From JAWXTS01 sp044433305 (lineage in GTDB: Bacteria; Bacteroidota; Bacteroidia; Bacteroidales; Rikenellaceae): DNA of 5,634 bases. Positions 1-5,634 of the stretch are shown here, piece after piece. Location of the stretch: contig JAWXTS010000089.1 of the NCBI GenBank assembly GCA_044433305.1, positions 1 to 5,634 on the forward strand. The letters run 5' to 3'. A program made the translations under genes and the position numbers. How positions within the stretch are numbered: position 1 is the first letter of the stretch; the number at the start of each line of letters is the position of its first letter. The notes under the pieces were generated by a model. It saw nothing but the letters and a program-made list of their open reading frames with translations. It was not told the origin of the DNA and made no database searches.

Positions 1-648
1 GCGAACAACACGGTAGTTGGTGATAGCCTCTTCGCCCTTGTTCTCATCGTCGCGTGGCACATACATCTTGAGTGCTGCGTTTTCGGTTAGCAGTGTGTGT
101 ATAGAGCCTTGCTTCTGTGGTAGGTGACCCTCGACCACAGCGATATACTTACGCTCACGCACAAGGTTGTGCCAGCCGCGCTGCATAGTCTCCTGCACCT
201 GCTCGCTCTTTGCAAACATCATTAGGCCCGATGTTTCGCGGTCTAGGCGGTGGAGGATGAAGATTCTATTCTGTGGATCTTTGCGCTTTACATACTCGCT
301 GAGTATAAAGTAGGCTGTCTTGGTCTGCTGCTTGCTCGATGCCATAGATAGCAGTCCGTTGCGCTTGTCTATGATTATTATATCTTGGTCCTCATATACT
401 ATGCGCATCATAGGGTGTTTGAACTCTTCTGGTGCGCGACCCATGCGTACACGAACTATGTCGCCTTGCTTTATGGCAGCGTCATGCTTTGTAGTTATCA
501 CGTTGTTGATAGAGACCTGACGGTGGCTAAGGTATGATTTTATGGTTGTGCGGCTCTGGTCTTTGATTAGAGCAAAGAGTGTCTTGAGCAGGGTTGCGCT
601 CTCGCTGATTTTAAATTCGTACTTTGTGCTTACGTCTTGATTCTTCAT
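1..648 (-). CDS. RluA-family 23S/tRNA pseudouridine synthase, C-terminus cut by window edge
   Basis: This enzyme would isomerise specific uridines in rRNA or tRNA to pseudouridine in the cytoplasm. The 216 residues present start at the first ATG of the open frame and run to the left edge without a stop. Residues about 15-67 look like an S4 RNA-binding domain (LLKTLF, then a basic SYLSHRQVSINN stretch, ending GDIVRV). The catalytic signature HRLDRETSG is at residues 133-141, with Asp136 as the expected nucleophile. A following RKYIAVVEG segment is also typical of the family. The S4 domain plus Asp near 136 resembles RluD in layout, but the exact target uridine cannot be assigned. By comparison with family members of about 300 residues, roughly 80-110 residues are missing. 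The gene lies 58 bases beyond the terminator hairpin that follows tRNA-Val on the same strand. I see no consensus promoter between them and no Shine-Dalgarno sequence. Confidence 0.9.
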   Translation of the reverse strand, partial: MKNQDVSTKYEFKISESATLLKTLFALIKDQSRTTIKSYLSHRQVSINNVITTKHDAAIKQGDIVRVRMGRAPEEFKHPMMRIVYEDQDIIIIDKRNGLLSMASSKQQTKTAYFILSEYVKRKDPQNRIFILHRLDRETSGLMMFAKSEQVQETMQRGWHNLVRERKYIAVVEGHLPQKQGSIHTLLTENAALKMYVPRDDENKGEEAITNYRVVR

Positions 649-705
649 GTTGATGATGTTTGCGCCTAGAGTGAGATTAGTCTTTGGCGTGAGGTGTGGA
701 ATAAT

Positions 706-734
706 AAAAAAGCACTTATATCTCTATAAGTGCT
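706..734 (-). terminator. Intrinsic terminator after tRNA-Val
   Basis: A perfect 10-bp stem (711-720 pairing with 725-734) closes a 4-base loop (721-724). On the minus strand it is followed at once by a run of T (complement of the A run at 705-710). It begins 5 bases after the tRNA discriminator base, so it most likely ends the tRNA-Val transcript. Four T residues also follow the stem on the plus strand, but no plus-strand gene precedes it. Confidence 0.85.
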
Positions 735-738
735 TTTG

Positions 739-813
739 TGGGAGTTGAGGGAGTCGAACCCCCGACCCTCTGCTTGTAAGGCAGATGCTCTAAACCAACT
801 GAGCTAAACTCCC
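739..813 (-). tRNA. tRNA-Val (anticodon UAC)
   Basis: The minus strand folds into a complete 75-nt cloverleaf. The 7-bp acceptor stem is GGGAGTT/AACTCCC with discriminator A at 739. The D arm is GCTC/GAGC around AGTTGGTTTA. The anticodon arm has a TCTGC/GCAGA stem and a CTTACAA loop, giving anticodon TAC (plus-strand bases 776-778), which reads GUA and, by wobble, other valine codons. The T arm carries the TTCGACT loop with one G-T pair in its stem. The 3' CCA is not encoded, because the bases after the discriminator read CAA, so CCA must be added by nucleotidyltransferase. A promoter lies about 37 bases upstream and a terminator immediately downstream, so it appears to be a single-gene transcription unit. 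Confidence 0.97.
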
Positions 814-849
814 GATTGGGTCGGTGCAATTAGTTTCCCATTGCGACTG

Positions 850-880
850 CAAAGATAGGCATAATATTGTTATCTCCAAA
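850..880 (-). promoter_or_regulatory. Bacteroidetes-type promoter for tRNA-Val
   Basis: On the minus strand the -33 box TTTG (877-880) is separated by exactly 19 bases from the -7 box TATCTTTG (850-857). This is a perfect match to the Bacteroidetes primary-sigma consensus TTTG-N19-TAnnTTTG. Transcription should start a few bases downstream, near 840-845, leaving a leader of about 30 bases before the mature tRNA 5' end at 813. Confidence 0.85.
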
Positions 881-946
881 TTTTTCTGCAATAAAAATAA
901 AATAAAAATTTAACCAACACTTAACCATACCTATTAATATGGATGC

Positions 947-977
947 TTGGAATCCTAAACCAAAAGCTGTACTTTTG
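947..977 (+). promoter_or_regulatory. Bacteroidetes-type promoter for the HAD phosphatase gene
   Basis: The -7 box TACTTTTG (970-977) fits TAnnTTTG exactly. Nineteen bases upstream is TTGG (947-950), a 3-of-4 match to the -33 TTTG. The ATG at 997 is only 19 bases past the -7 box, so the predicted 5' leader is about 10-15 bases. This promoter is divergent from the tRNA-Val promoter and does not overlap it. Confidence 0.7.
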
Positions 978-996
978 AAACCAAAATAATAAGCAG

Positions 997-1641
997 ATGA
1001 TAAAAGCAGTAATTTTTGATATGGACGGCGTGCTAGTCGACAATAGTAAAATCCATTTCGAGGCCTTTGTGGTTTTTTGCAAACGCCATGGTGTAGACAT
1101 TTCGGCCGATGCCCTAAAGCCCTTCTTCGGTATGGGCAACGATGAGATAATCCCTGCGGTGTTGTCGCGCGAGATAGAGCCAAGTGAACTCAAAGCTCTG
1201 GCAGATGAGAAAGAAATAATCTATCGTGATATCTTTGCCTCGACGATAAAACCGCTGGATGGCCTTGTAGATATGTTGCGTGGGCTTAAGGACATGGGCG
1301 TGAAGATTGCTGTTGGCAGCTCGGGCAATACAGATAATGTGAATTTTGTGCTTGAGAAATGCGGCATAGCTAGCTACTTTGATGCCATTGCCAATGGCGA
1401 TATGATAACGCGAGCTAAGCCCGACCCTGAGGTATTTCTGTTGGCTGCAAAGCTGCTTGGTATCGAGCCAGAGAGCTGTCTAGTTTTCGAGGATTCTTTT
1501 GCTGGTATCAAGGCGGCGCGCAGTGCAGGCATGGCAGCCATAGCTGTTGCGACCACATATACTAGGGACGAGCATAAGGATTATGATGCTATTATAGATG
1601 ACTTTACGCAGATAAATTCAGAGCAAGTTATATCTATATAG
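997..1641 (+). CDS. HAD-superfamily hydrolase, beta-phosphoglucomutase-like
   Basis: A 214-residue cytoplasmic haloacid-dehalogenase-type phosphotransferase of subfamily I, complete at both ends. Motif I is DMDGVLVD at residues 8-15, with nucleophile Asp8 and acid/base Asp10. The four-helix cap occupies about residues 16-85. Motif II is in VGSSGNT (Ser108). Motif III is Lys141 in RAKPDPEVF. Motif IV is the Glu165-Asp166 pair in VFEDSFAGI, which binds Mg2+. This set is typical of the beta-phosphoglucomutase/phosphatase group (PgmB, YcjU, YniC and relatives). It could be a sugar-phosphate mutase or a sugar-phosphate phosphatase; no maltose or trehalose phosphorylase gene is nearby to favour the mutase. 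The start is supported by an in-frame TGA at 976-978 with no other ATG between, and by the promoter just upstream. It is transcribed alone and faces the glsA operon tail to tail. Confidence 0.92.
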   Translation: MIKAVIFDMDGVLVDNSKIHFEAFVVFCKRHGVDISADALKPFFGMGNDEIIPAVLSREIEPSELKALADEKEIIYRDIFASTIKPLDGLVDMLRGLKDMGVKIAVGSSGNTDNVNFVLEKCGIASYFDAIANGDMITRAKPDPEVFLLAAKLLGIEPESCLVFEDSFAGIKAARSAGMAAIAVATTYTRDEHKDYDAIIDDFTQINSEQVISI

Positions 1642-1652
1642 AATAAACAGAG

Positions 1653-1777
1653 AGAATTACGGATAAGTGCTCATCTGCTGCCTTGCTAGCTTTTCAGTCC
1701 TGTCCTCACATACTCCTAAGTATGCTGCGGAGGACTAAAAATCAGAGCGTTGCAGCTAAACACTTCTTCATAATTCT
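1653..1777. repeat. 125-base imperfect palindrome between convergent genes
   Basis: Two arms of about 60 bases are centred near 1716. Matching blocks from outside in are: AGAATTA (1653-1659 with 1771-1777), AAGTG (1665-1669 with 1761-1765), GCTGC (1677-1681 with 1752-1756), TTTTnAGTCCT (1691-1701 with 1731-1741, one C/A mismatch) and CATAC (1709-1713 with 1720-1724) around a 6-base loop. The spacings nearly keep register, so this is one long degenerate inverted repeat rather than several chance hairpins. The T runs sit in the 5' arm on both strands and pair with A runs. It therefore lacks the 3' U tract of an intrinsic terminator in either direction. It fills most of the 198-base gap between the HAD gene stop and the glsA stop. 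It may be a dispersed palindromic or MITE-like element; this is inference. Confidence 0.7.
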
Positions 1778-1839
1778 GGCTATAAAAGTAGTGAGAATGA
1801 CCGCAAAGCCACCCTCACTGCTAACCAAATAATTATCAA

Positions 1840-2805
1840 TTACAGAATCTTTATTCTGTTGTTTGCAAAGACGTTGACCTCTAGCGCGTTTGCAATCTTG
1901 CGTATAGCCTTTTGTGCTCGCACCGAGTTGCCCGAAGAATCTAGTCGAGGCGAAAAAGCCGCTATGCCGAATTGCCCCGGTACGATTCCCATTATGCCGC
2001 CTCCAACGCCTGTCTTGGCAGGCACACCACACCCAAACATCCAGTTGCCCGTATGCTCATAGAAGCCCACTGTGGCCATCAGTGATGTTATCTTTGAGGA
2101 TATAACCTTATCAAATACTGTTTTGCCCGTTACGGGATTTTGTCCCTCGAAGGCTATTGTTGCCGCTGCCGTGGCAAGCTGTGTTGTGGTAATGCCCAAG
2201 GAGCATTGGCGCGTGTAAAGGTCCAAAGACATATCAGGGTCATCATATATGCGAGCATAACTCTTGAGCAGCCATGCTATGGAGCGATTATTGAAGTTGG
2301 TCTGCGTCTCAGACTTGTATAGTTCGTCTATTAGTTTCACCTCACTGCCGCAAAGCTCGCTAAATATTTCTGTTATGGCTTCCCATTTCTTGGTGCTGTT
2401 GCCCGCTGGCTCTATCATGCTCACGGCAGATATAGCTCCCGAGTTGACCAGAGGTGTCGAAGGGTGGCTATTCTCCAGTAGGATTGCCATTATTGAGTTG
2501 AAGGGTAGCCCCGTGGCGTCGGCCCCTATATCCTCTAGGACTTTCTGTGGCCCTTTCTGACGCATAGCGAGGATGGCAGTAAATACCTTGGATACCGACT
2601 CAACACCGAAGCTGTACTCTGTGTCTCCTATGTTTATTATGCGCGCATCCTTGGTTACTATGGCAAGTCCAAACAGATTAGAATCTATATTGTCGAGGTA
2701 GGGGATGTAGTCGGCATTCTTGCCGCTGTTGTCGTCCTTGACCTCATTGTACACCCTTGATGCTATCTCGTGCAGTTGTTCGAATGTTATCTCGACAGTT
2801 CTCAT
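1840..2805 (-). CDS. glsA: Glutaminase (GlsA/YbaS family)
   Basis: A 321-residue cytoplasmic glutaminase hydrolysing L-glutamine to L-glutamate and ammonia. It belongs to the serine-dependent beta-lactamase-like glutaminase family. Visible residues are the SxxK catalytic pair Ser70-Lys73 (ESVSKVF), Asn121 in VNSGAI, Glu166 and Asn173 in the SETQTNFNN segment, Tyr197 in YTRQCS, Tyr249, and the hallmark VPAKTGVGGGI at 261-271. The length is close to E. coli YbaS and B. subtilis YbgJ (about 310), with no frameshift or missing core motif. Its ATG overlaps the antiporter stop as ATGA, implying translational coupling and one transcript. The glutamate formed feeds the decarboxylase encoded divergently at 4426. 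The released ammonia binds a proton, as described for YbaS-GadC in E. coli. The TAA stop lies 62 bases from the palindrome at 1653-1777. No strong terminator follows it. Confidence 0.95.
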   Translation of the reverse strand: MRTVEITFEQLHEIASRVYNEVKDDNSGKNADYIPYLDNIDSNLFGLAIVTKDARIINIGDTEYSFGVESVSKVFTAILAMRQKGPQKVLEDIGADATGLPFNSIMAILLENSHPSTPLVNSGAISAVSMIEPAGNSTKKWEAITEIFSELCGSEVKLIDELYKSETQTNFNNRSIAWLLKSYARIYDDPDMSLDLYTRQCSLGITTTQLATAAATIAFEGQNPVTGKTVFDKVISSKITSLMATVGFYEHTGNWMFGCGVPAKTGVGGGIMGIVPGQFGIAAFSPRLDSSGNSVRAQKAIRKIANALEVNVFANNRIKIL

Positions 2806-4289
2806 GATTGTTGTGTGTTTTCTTTGGTCTGAAATTCAAATGGTTCTATCTGAGCCTCGGGGTCTTTCCATGATGGCTTGCGAGAGGCATATATGATAAA
2901 AGGAATTATCACAACCACTATTGCACCACATACCAACACCGAGAACCATGTTGTGTTGCTTATGCTACCCTTGAACATAGACGGCATGATGAAGCTCAGG
3001 ATAAATGCCATCAACGAGCCTAAGAAGCCTACCCCTGCCACTATCCACATGCCTATGTTAGATGACTTGCCTATGGCGAAAGGACGCTCCAGTTTAGGCA
3101 TCTTGTATCTAAGTATTATGGCAGATATGAACATCAGCATATACATTATAAGATATAGTAATACGGTCAGTTGAGAGAGAATCTGGTAGAAAGATTGCAC
3201 CGATGGCATCACCACAAACAGTAAGCCTAGGATGGTAACCACGCCTCCTTGGATAAGAAGTATGTTACGTTGTATGCCATTCTTGTTGGCCTTCTGGAAG
3301 AAAGGAGGCAAGTAGCCTGCCTTACCCACGGTGAAGATACCTCTAGAGGGACCCGACACCCATGTCAACACTCCTGCCAGCACACCAAAGGCCAGAGCCA
3401 CGGCTATCACAGGTCCTGCCCAGCTAATGTGCAAAAACTTAAAGTAGTTGTCGAAGCCAACCAGCAGGCTCTGAGTAAGGTTTATCTTGTCGGATGGTAT
3501 TATAACCCCCAGAGCAAAGGTGCCCAAGACAAATATCACTACGGTTATAAAAGAGCCTAGGAAGATGGCCTTAGGGTAGTTCTTGCGTGGATTGTCAACC
3601 TCTAGCACATGTATACCCATCATCTCCATACCTGCATAAAATAGGAAGATGCTTGAGGCTAGCACTACTTGGTTCAAGGACGAGAAGTCAGGGAAGAAAC
3701 TGCCCTTGAAGTCCATGTAGACGTGGCCGCCCCCTATCATATATATCACTCCAAAGATTATAAGCAGCGCAGCAGGGATTATGGTTCCTACCATGGCTCC
3801 TATCTTGGATACCTTGCCTACCCAGCCCATGCCTTTCAGGGATATTAATGTTGCCGTCCAGTATATTGCTAGCACCACAATGAGTGTGAATATCTTGTTG
3901 CTGGCCATGGCGGCGTCGCTCACTTCGTTTGTACCTATAAAGGCTAGAGATACCGCGCCAAAGGTCAACACCGTAGGGAACCATATTGTGCTTTCTATCC
4001 ATTGTAGGAAGATGGCAAGAAAGCCCATGCGTGTGCCCATGGCCTCGCCGACCCATCTAAAAACACCGCCCTGCTTATTCGAGAACATAGATGCCAGCTC
4101 GGCTGCCACCATGGCCGTAGGTATCAAAAATACTACCGCAGCAAACAGGTAATAGAATGCTGAAGATAGTCCATACATGGCCTGAGAGGGCAATCCGCGC
4201 AGAGATACGACGGCTGCAACATTCATTATTGCTAGGGTCATAACACTCAGCTTGGCTACTTTTTTAGGAGTTGAGGTTGAATTTGCCAT
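2802..4289 (-). CDS. gadC: Glutamate (glutamine):GABA antiporter, APC superfamily
   Basis: A 495-residue inner-membrane amino acid antiporter with about 12 hydrophobic segments (roughly 16-35, 41-65, 86-115, 132-150, 163-186, 208-228, 241-264, 290-312, 342-362, 367-393, 412-435, 447-468). GadC-like signatures are AAELASMF, QGGVFRWV (74-81), FFPDFSSLN (198-206), GMEMMGIHVLEVDNPRKNYP (220-239) and GPSRG (313-317). It would exchange external glutamate or glutamine for internal GABA or glutamate. The context of glutaminase plus glutamate decarboxylase strongly supports this role. It differs from E. coli GadC, as I recall that sequence. The TM1 motif reads LRGLP instead of YEYP. The acidic residue before GPSRG is Gly306. 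The tail after the last helix has 27 residues and no histidine, against about 47 in E. coli. It may belong to the separate putative glutamate/GABA antiporter branch, so substrate preference is uncertain. It is the first gene of the gadC-glsA operon. No Shine-Dalgarno sequence is seen before ATG 4289. Confidence 0.88.
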   Translation of the reverse strand: MANSTSTPKKVAKLSVMTLAIMNVAAVVSLRGLPSQAMYGLSSAFYYLFAAVVFLIPTAMVAAELASMFSNKQGGVFRWVGEAMGTRMGFLAIFLQWIESTIWFPTVLTFGAVSLAFIGTNEVSDAAMASNKIFTLIVVLAIYWTATLISLKGMGWVGKVSKIGAMVGTIIPAALLIIFGVIYMIGGGHVYMDFKGSFFPDFSSLNQVVLASSIFLFYAGMEMMGIHVLEVDNPRKNYPKAIFLGSFITVVIFVLGTFALGVIIPSDKINLTQSLLVGFDNYFKFLHISWAGPVIAVALAFGVLAGVLTWVSGPSRGIFTVGKAGYLPPFFQKANKNGIQRNILLIQGGVVTILGLLFVVMPSVQSFYQILSQLTVLLYLIMYMLMFISAIILRYKMPKLERPFAIGKSSNIGMWIVAGVGFLGSLMAFILSFIMPSMFKGSISNTTWFSVLVCGAIVVVIIPFIIYASRKPSWKDPEAQIEPFEFQTKENTQQS

Positions 4290-4425
4290 AGAAAAATAAT
4301 TTTAGATAGATTAATTTTTTCGTTGGTTTGTTAAACAATTTGTGTGCCACAGTTTTGGGAGTGTTTGGCATATAAATTGAAATAGCAAAGGGCATTGATT
4401 TCATAAATATTAAACAGTATAGATA
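4290..4425. promoter_or_regulatory. Divergent control region between gadC-glsA and gadB
   Basis: This AT-rich 136-base region must hold promoters for both transcription units. I find no good TTTG-N19-TAnnTTTG match on either strand, unlike the two promoters at the left of the window. Several isolated TTTG motifs occur on the plus strand (4327-4330, 4339-4342, 4353-4356, 4364-4367). Two inverted repeats could be operators: TTGTT-A-AACAA (4328-4338) and TGCCA-N16-TGGCA (4345-4349 with 4366-4370). Neither matches a named regulator's site that I can recognise. The location makes it the control region with certainty; the operator reading is speculative. Confidence 0.5.
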
Positions 4426-5634
4426 ATGGAAAATAGCAAGTCTTTTGATTTTACAACGCCCGTTTTTGGTTCTTCGGAGGAGATGCGTACGGCACCGCGC
4501 TTCGAGATTCCTCGCGACTCGATGAGTGGTGAATATGCCTATCAGATAGTGCATGACGAGGCCATGCTGGATGGTAACTCGCGATTGAATATGGCTACCT
4601 TTGTAACCACGTGGATGGACGACTTTGCGCGTAGAATCATGGTCGAGAACATGGACAAGAATATGATAGACAAGACCGAGTACCCACAAACGGCCGAGCT
4701 TGAACGTCGCTGCGTTAATATCATAGCCAAGCTGTGGCACTCGCCCGAGGCCACGGGTGAGAACTATTGCATGGGAACCAGTACCGTAGGTTCGTCAGAG
4801 GCTTGTATGTTGGGCGGTATTGCTGCTCTTAAACGCTGGCAGAAACGCCGTCGCGAGCAGGGTCTATCCACGGACAAACCTAACTTTGTTATATCTTCAT
4901 GCTTTCAGGTTGTGTGGGAGAAGTTTGCCATATATTGGGATGTTGAGCTTCGTGCAGTGCCCGTTACCATGGAAAAGTTGTCGCTTTCGGCCGAAGATAT
5001 GGAGCAGTATTGTGACGAGAATACTATATGTGTAGTGCCTATTATGGGAGTAACCATAACGGGTTTCAACGAAGATGTCAAGGGTATAGACGCAGCCTTG
5101 GAGAAGATAAACACTAAGAATGGATGGCAGATTCCGATTCATGTTGATGCCGCAACGGGAGGCTTCATATTGCCTTTCAATGAGCCTGACTGCGAGTGGG
5201 ACTTCCGTTTGAAGTGGGTCATGTCGATAAGCACTTCGGGTCATAAGTTTGGCCTTGTCTACCCCGGTGTGGGCTGGGTAGTGTGGAAAGACAAGTCGCT
5301 GCTGCCATCAGAAATGAATTTTGAGGTCAACTACCTAGGGGCTACCGTGCCTAGTATATCAATCAACTTCTCGCGTCCAGGTAATCAGGTCTTGGCTCAA
5401 TACTACCAGCTCATAAGGCTTGGCTTTGAGGGTTATAAGAGTGTTCAGCAAAGCTCGCTCAATGTGTGTATGCACCTGCGCGAGCGACTCAAAGAATTTG
5501 GTATCTTCGAGTTCTTGTCAGAAGAAAACCCTAATCCGCTGTTTGTGTGGCGCATGAAAGAAGATAAGAATCGTAAGTGGACGCTCTATGATTTGTCCGA
5601 CGCGCTACATGCCCAAGGGTGGCAGGTTCCAGCC
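4426..5634 (+). CDS. gadB: Glutamate decarboxylase, PLP-dependent; C-terminus cut by window edge
   Basis: A cytoplasmic enzyme converting L-glutamate plus a proton to GABA and CO2. The 403 residues present align over their length with E. coli GadA/GadB (466 residues), up to the conserved GWQVPA, so about 60-65 C-terminal residues lie beyond the right edge. Landmarks are the LDGNSRLNMATF segment (48-59), NKNMIDKTEYPQTAELERRCVN (78-98, substrate-site region), GSSEACMLGG (122-131), HVDAATGG with Asp241 (pairs with the PLP ring nitrogen), SGHKFG with PLP-binding Lys274 (E. coli Lys276), and INFSRPGNQVLAQYY. The start is pinned by an in-frame TAG at 4420-4422, two codons upstream. The N-terminus is about 4 residues shorter than in E. 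coli and differs in sequence from its pH-responsive helix. The gene is divergent from gadC-glsA and supplies the proton-consuming step of the acid resistance module. Confidence 0.96.
   Translation, partial: MENSKSFDFTTPVFGSSEEMRTAPRFEIPRDSMSGEYAYQIVHDEAMLDGNSRLNMATFVTTWMDDFARRIMVENMDKNMIDKTEYPQTAELERRCVNIIAKLWHSPEATGENYCMGTSTVGSSEACMLGGIAALKRWQKRRREQGLSTDKPNFVISSCFQVVWEKFAIYWDVELRAVPVTMEKLSLSAEDMEQYCDENTICVVPIMGVTITGFNEDVKGIDAALEKINTKNGWQIPIHVDAATGGFILPFNEPDCEWDFRLKWVMSISTSGHKFGLVYPGVGWVVWKDKSLLPSEMNFEVNYLGATVPSISINFSRPGNQVLAQYYQLIRLGFEGYKSVQQSSLNVCMHLRERLKEFGIFEFLSEENPNPLFVWRMKEDKNRKWTLYDLSDALHAQGWQVPA

Noticed and set aside
320..520. 66-codon plus-strand frame inside the pseudouridine synthase gene
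   Set aside because: It lies opposite the conserved region between the S4 domain and the catalytic motif and has no family features.
830..1183. 117-codon minus-strand frame across the tRNA promoter and the 5' part of the HAD gene
   Set aside because: It lies opposite the HAD motif I region and reads into a promoter and tRNA leader; no family features are visible.
1691..1741. Reading the palindrome core as a bidirectional intrinsic terminator
   Set aside because: On both strands the T run precedes the stem and A residues follow it, the opposite of what an intrinsic terminator needs.
1790..1819. Possible intrinsic terminator for glsA (AGTGAG/CTCACT stem followed by ACTTTTATA on the minus strand)
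   Set aside because: The stem is only 6 bp with an 18-base loop and the T run is short and offset, so it is too weak to list as a feature.
1742..2032. 96-codon minus-strand frame overlapping the 3' end of glsA and entering the palindrome
   Set aside because: It is out of frame inside glsA, whose catalytic motifs are intact in its own frame. Its last residues only translate the right palindrome arm.
2264..2560. 98-codon plus-strand frame inside glsA
   Set aside because: Antisense shadow of the conserved glutaminase core.
3781..4152. 123-codon plus-strand frame inside gadC
   Set aside because: Antisense shadow of a clear 12-helix transporter, with no independent support.
4264..4740. 158-codon minus-strand open frame antisense to the start of gadB
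   Set aside because: It runs through the divergent control region and opposite a highly conserved gadB segment, shows no recognisable domain, and its composition fits a shadow frame.

Overview
The window most likely comes from a member of the Bacteroidales (Bacteroidetes). Two promoters fit the Bacteroidetes primary-sigma pattern: TTTG, a 19-base gap, then TAnnTTTG. The match is perfect upstream of the tRNA gene and near-perfect upstream of the HAD gene. No start codon is preceded by a clear Shine-Dalgarno sequence, and AT-rich leaders are usual in this phylum. Genus and species cannot be read from the sequence alone.

Layout: bases 1-648 (minus) hold the N-terminal part of an RluA-family pseudouridine synthase that runs off the left edge. 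Upstream of it on the same strand are an intrinsic terminator, a tRNA-Val(UAC) and the tRNA promoter. Bases 997-1641 (plus) encode a beta-phosphoglucomutase-like HAD phosphatase with its own promoter. Between that gene and the convergent glutaminase gene lies a 125-base imperfect palindrome that neither gene explains. Bases 1840-4289 (minus) are a two-gene operon: gadC-like antiporter first, then glsA glutaminase, overlapping by 4 bases. A 136-base divergent intergenic region follows. A glutamate decarboxylase gene (gadB, plus) starts at 4426 and runs off the right edge. There is no gene-free stretch longer than 300 bases.

The right two thirds form an amino-acid-dependent acid resistance module. 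The antiporter imports glutamine or glutamate in exchange for GABA or glutamate. Glutaminase converts glutamine to glutamate and releases ammonia, which takes up a proton. Decarboxylase converts glutamate to GABA and consumes another proton. All three proteins keep their core family motifs. The system itself is known in Bacteroides, Escherichia and other gut bacteria, so I do not claim a new one. The points most worth a second look are the palindrome at 1653-1777, the shortened and histidine-free C-terminal tail of the antiporter, and the divergent control region, which lacks a consensus promoter.
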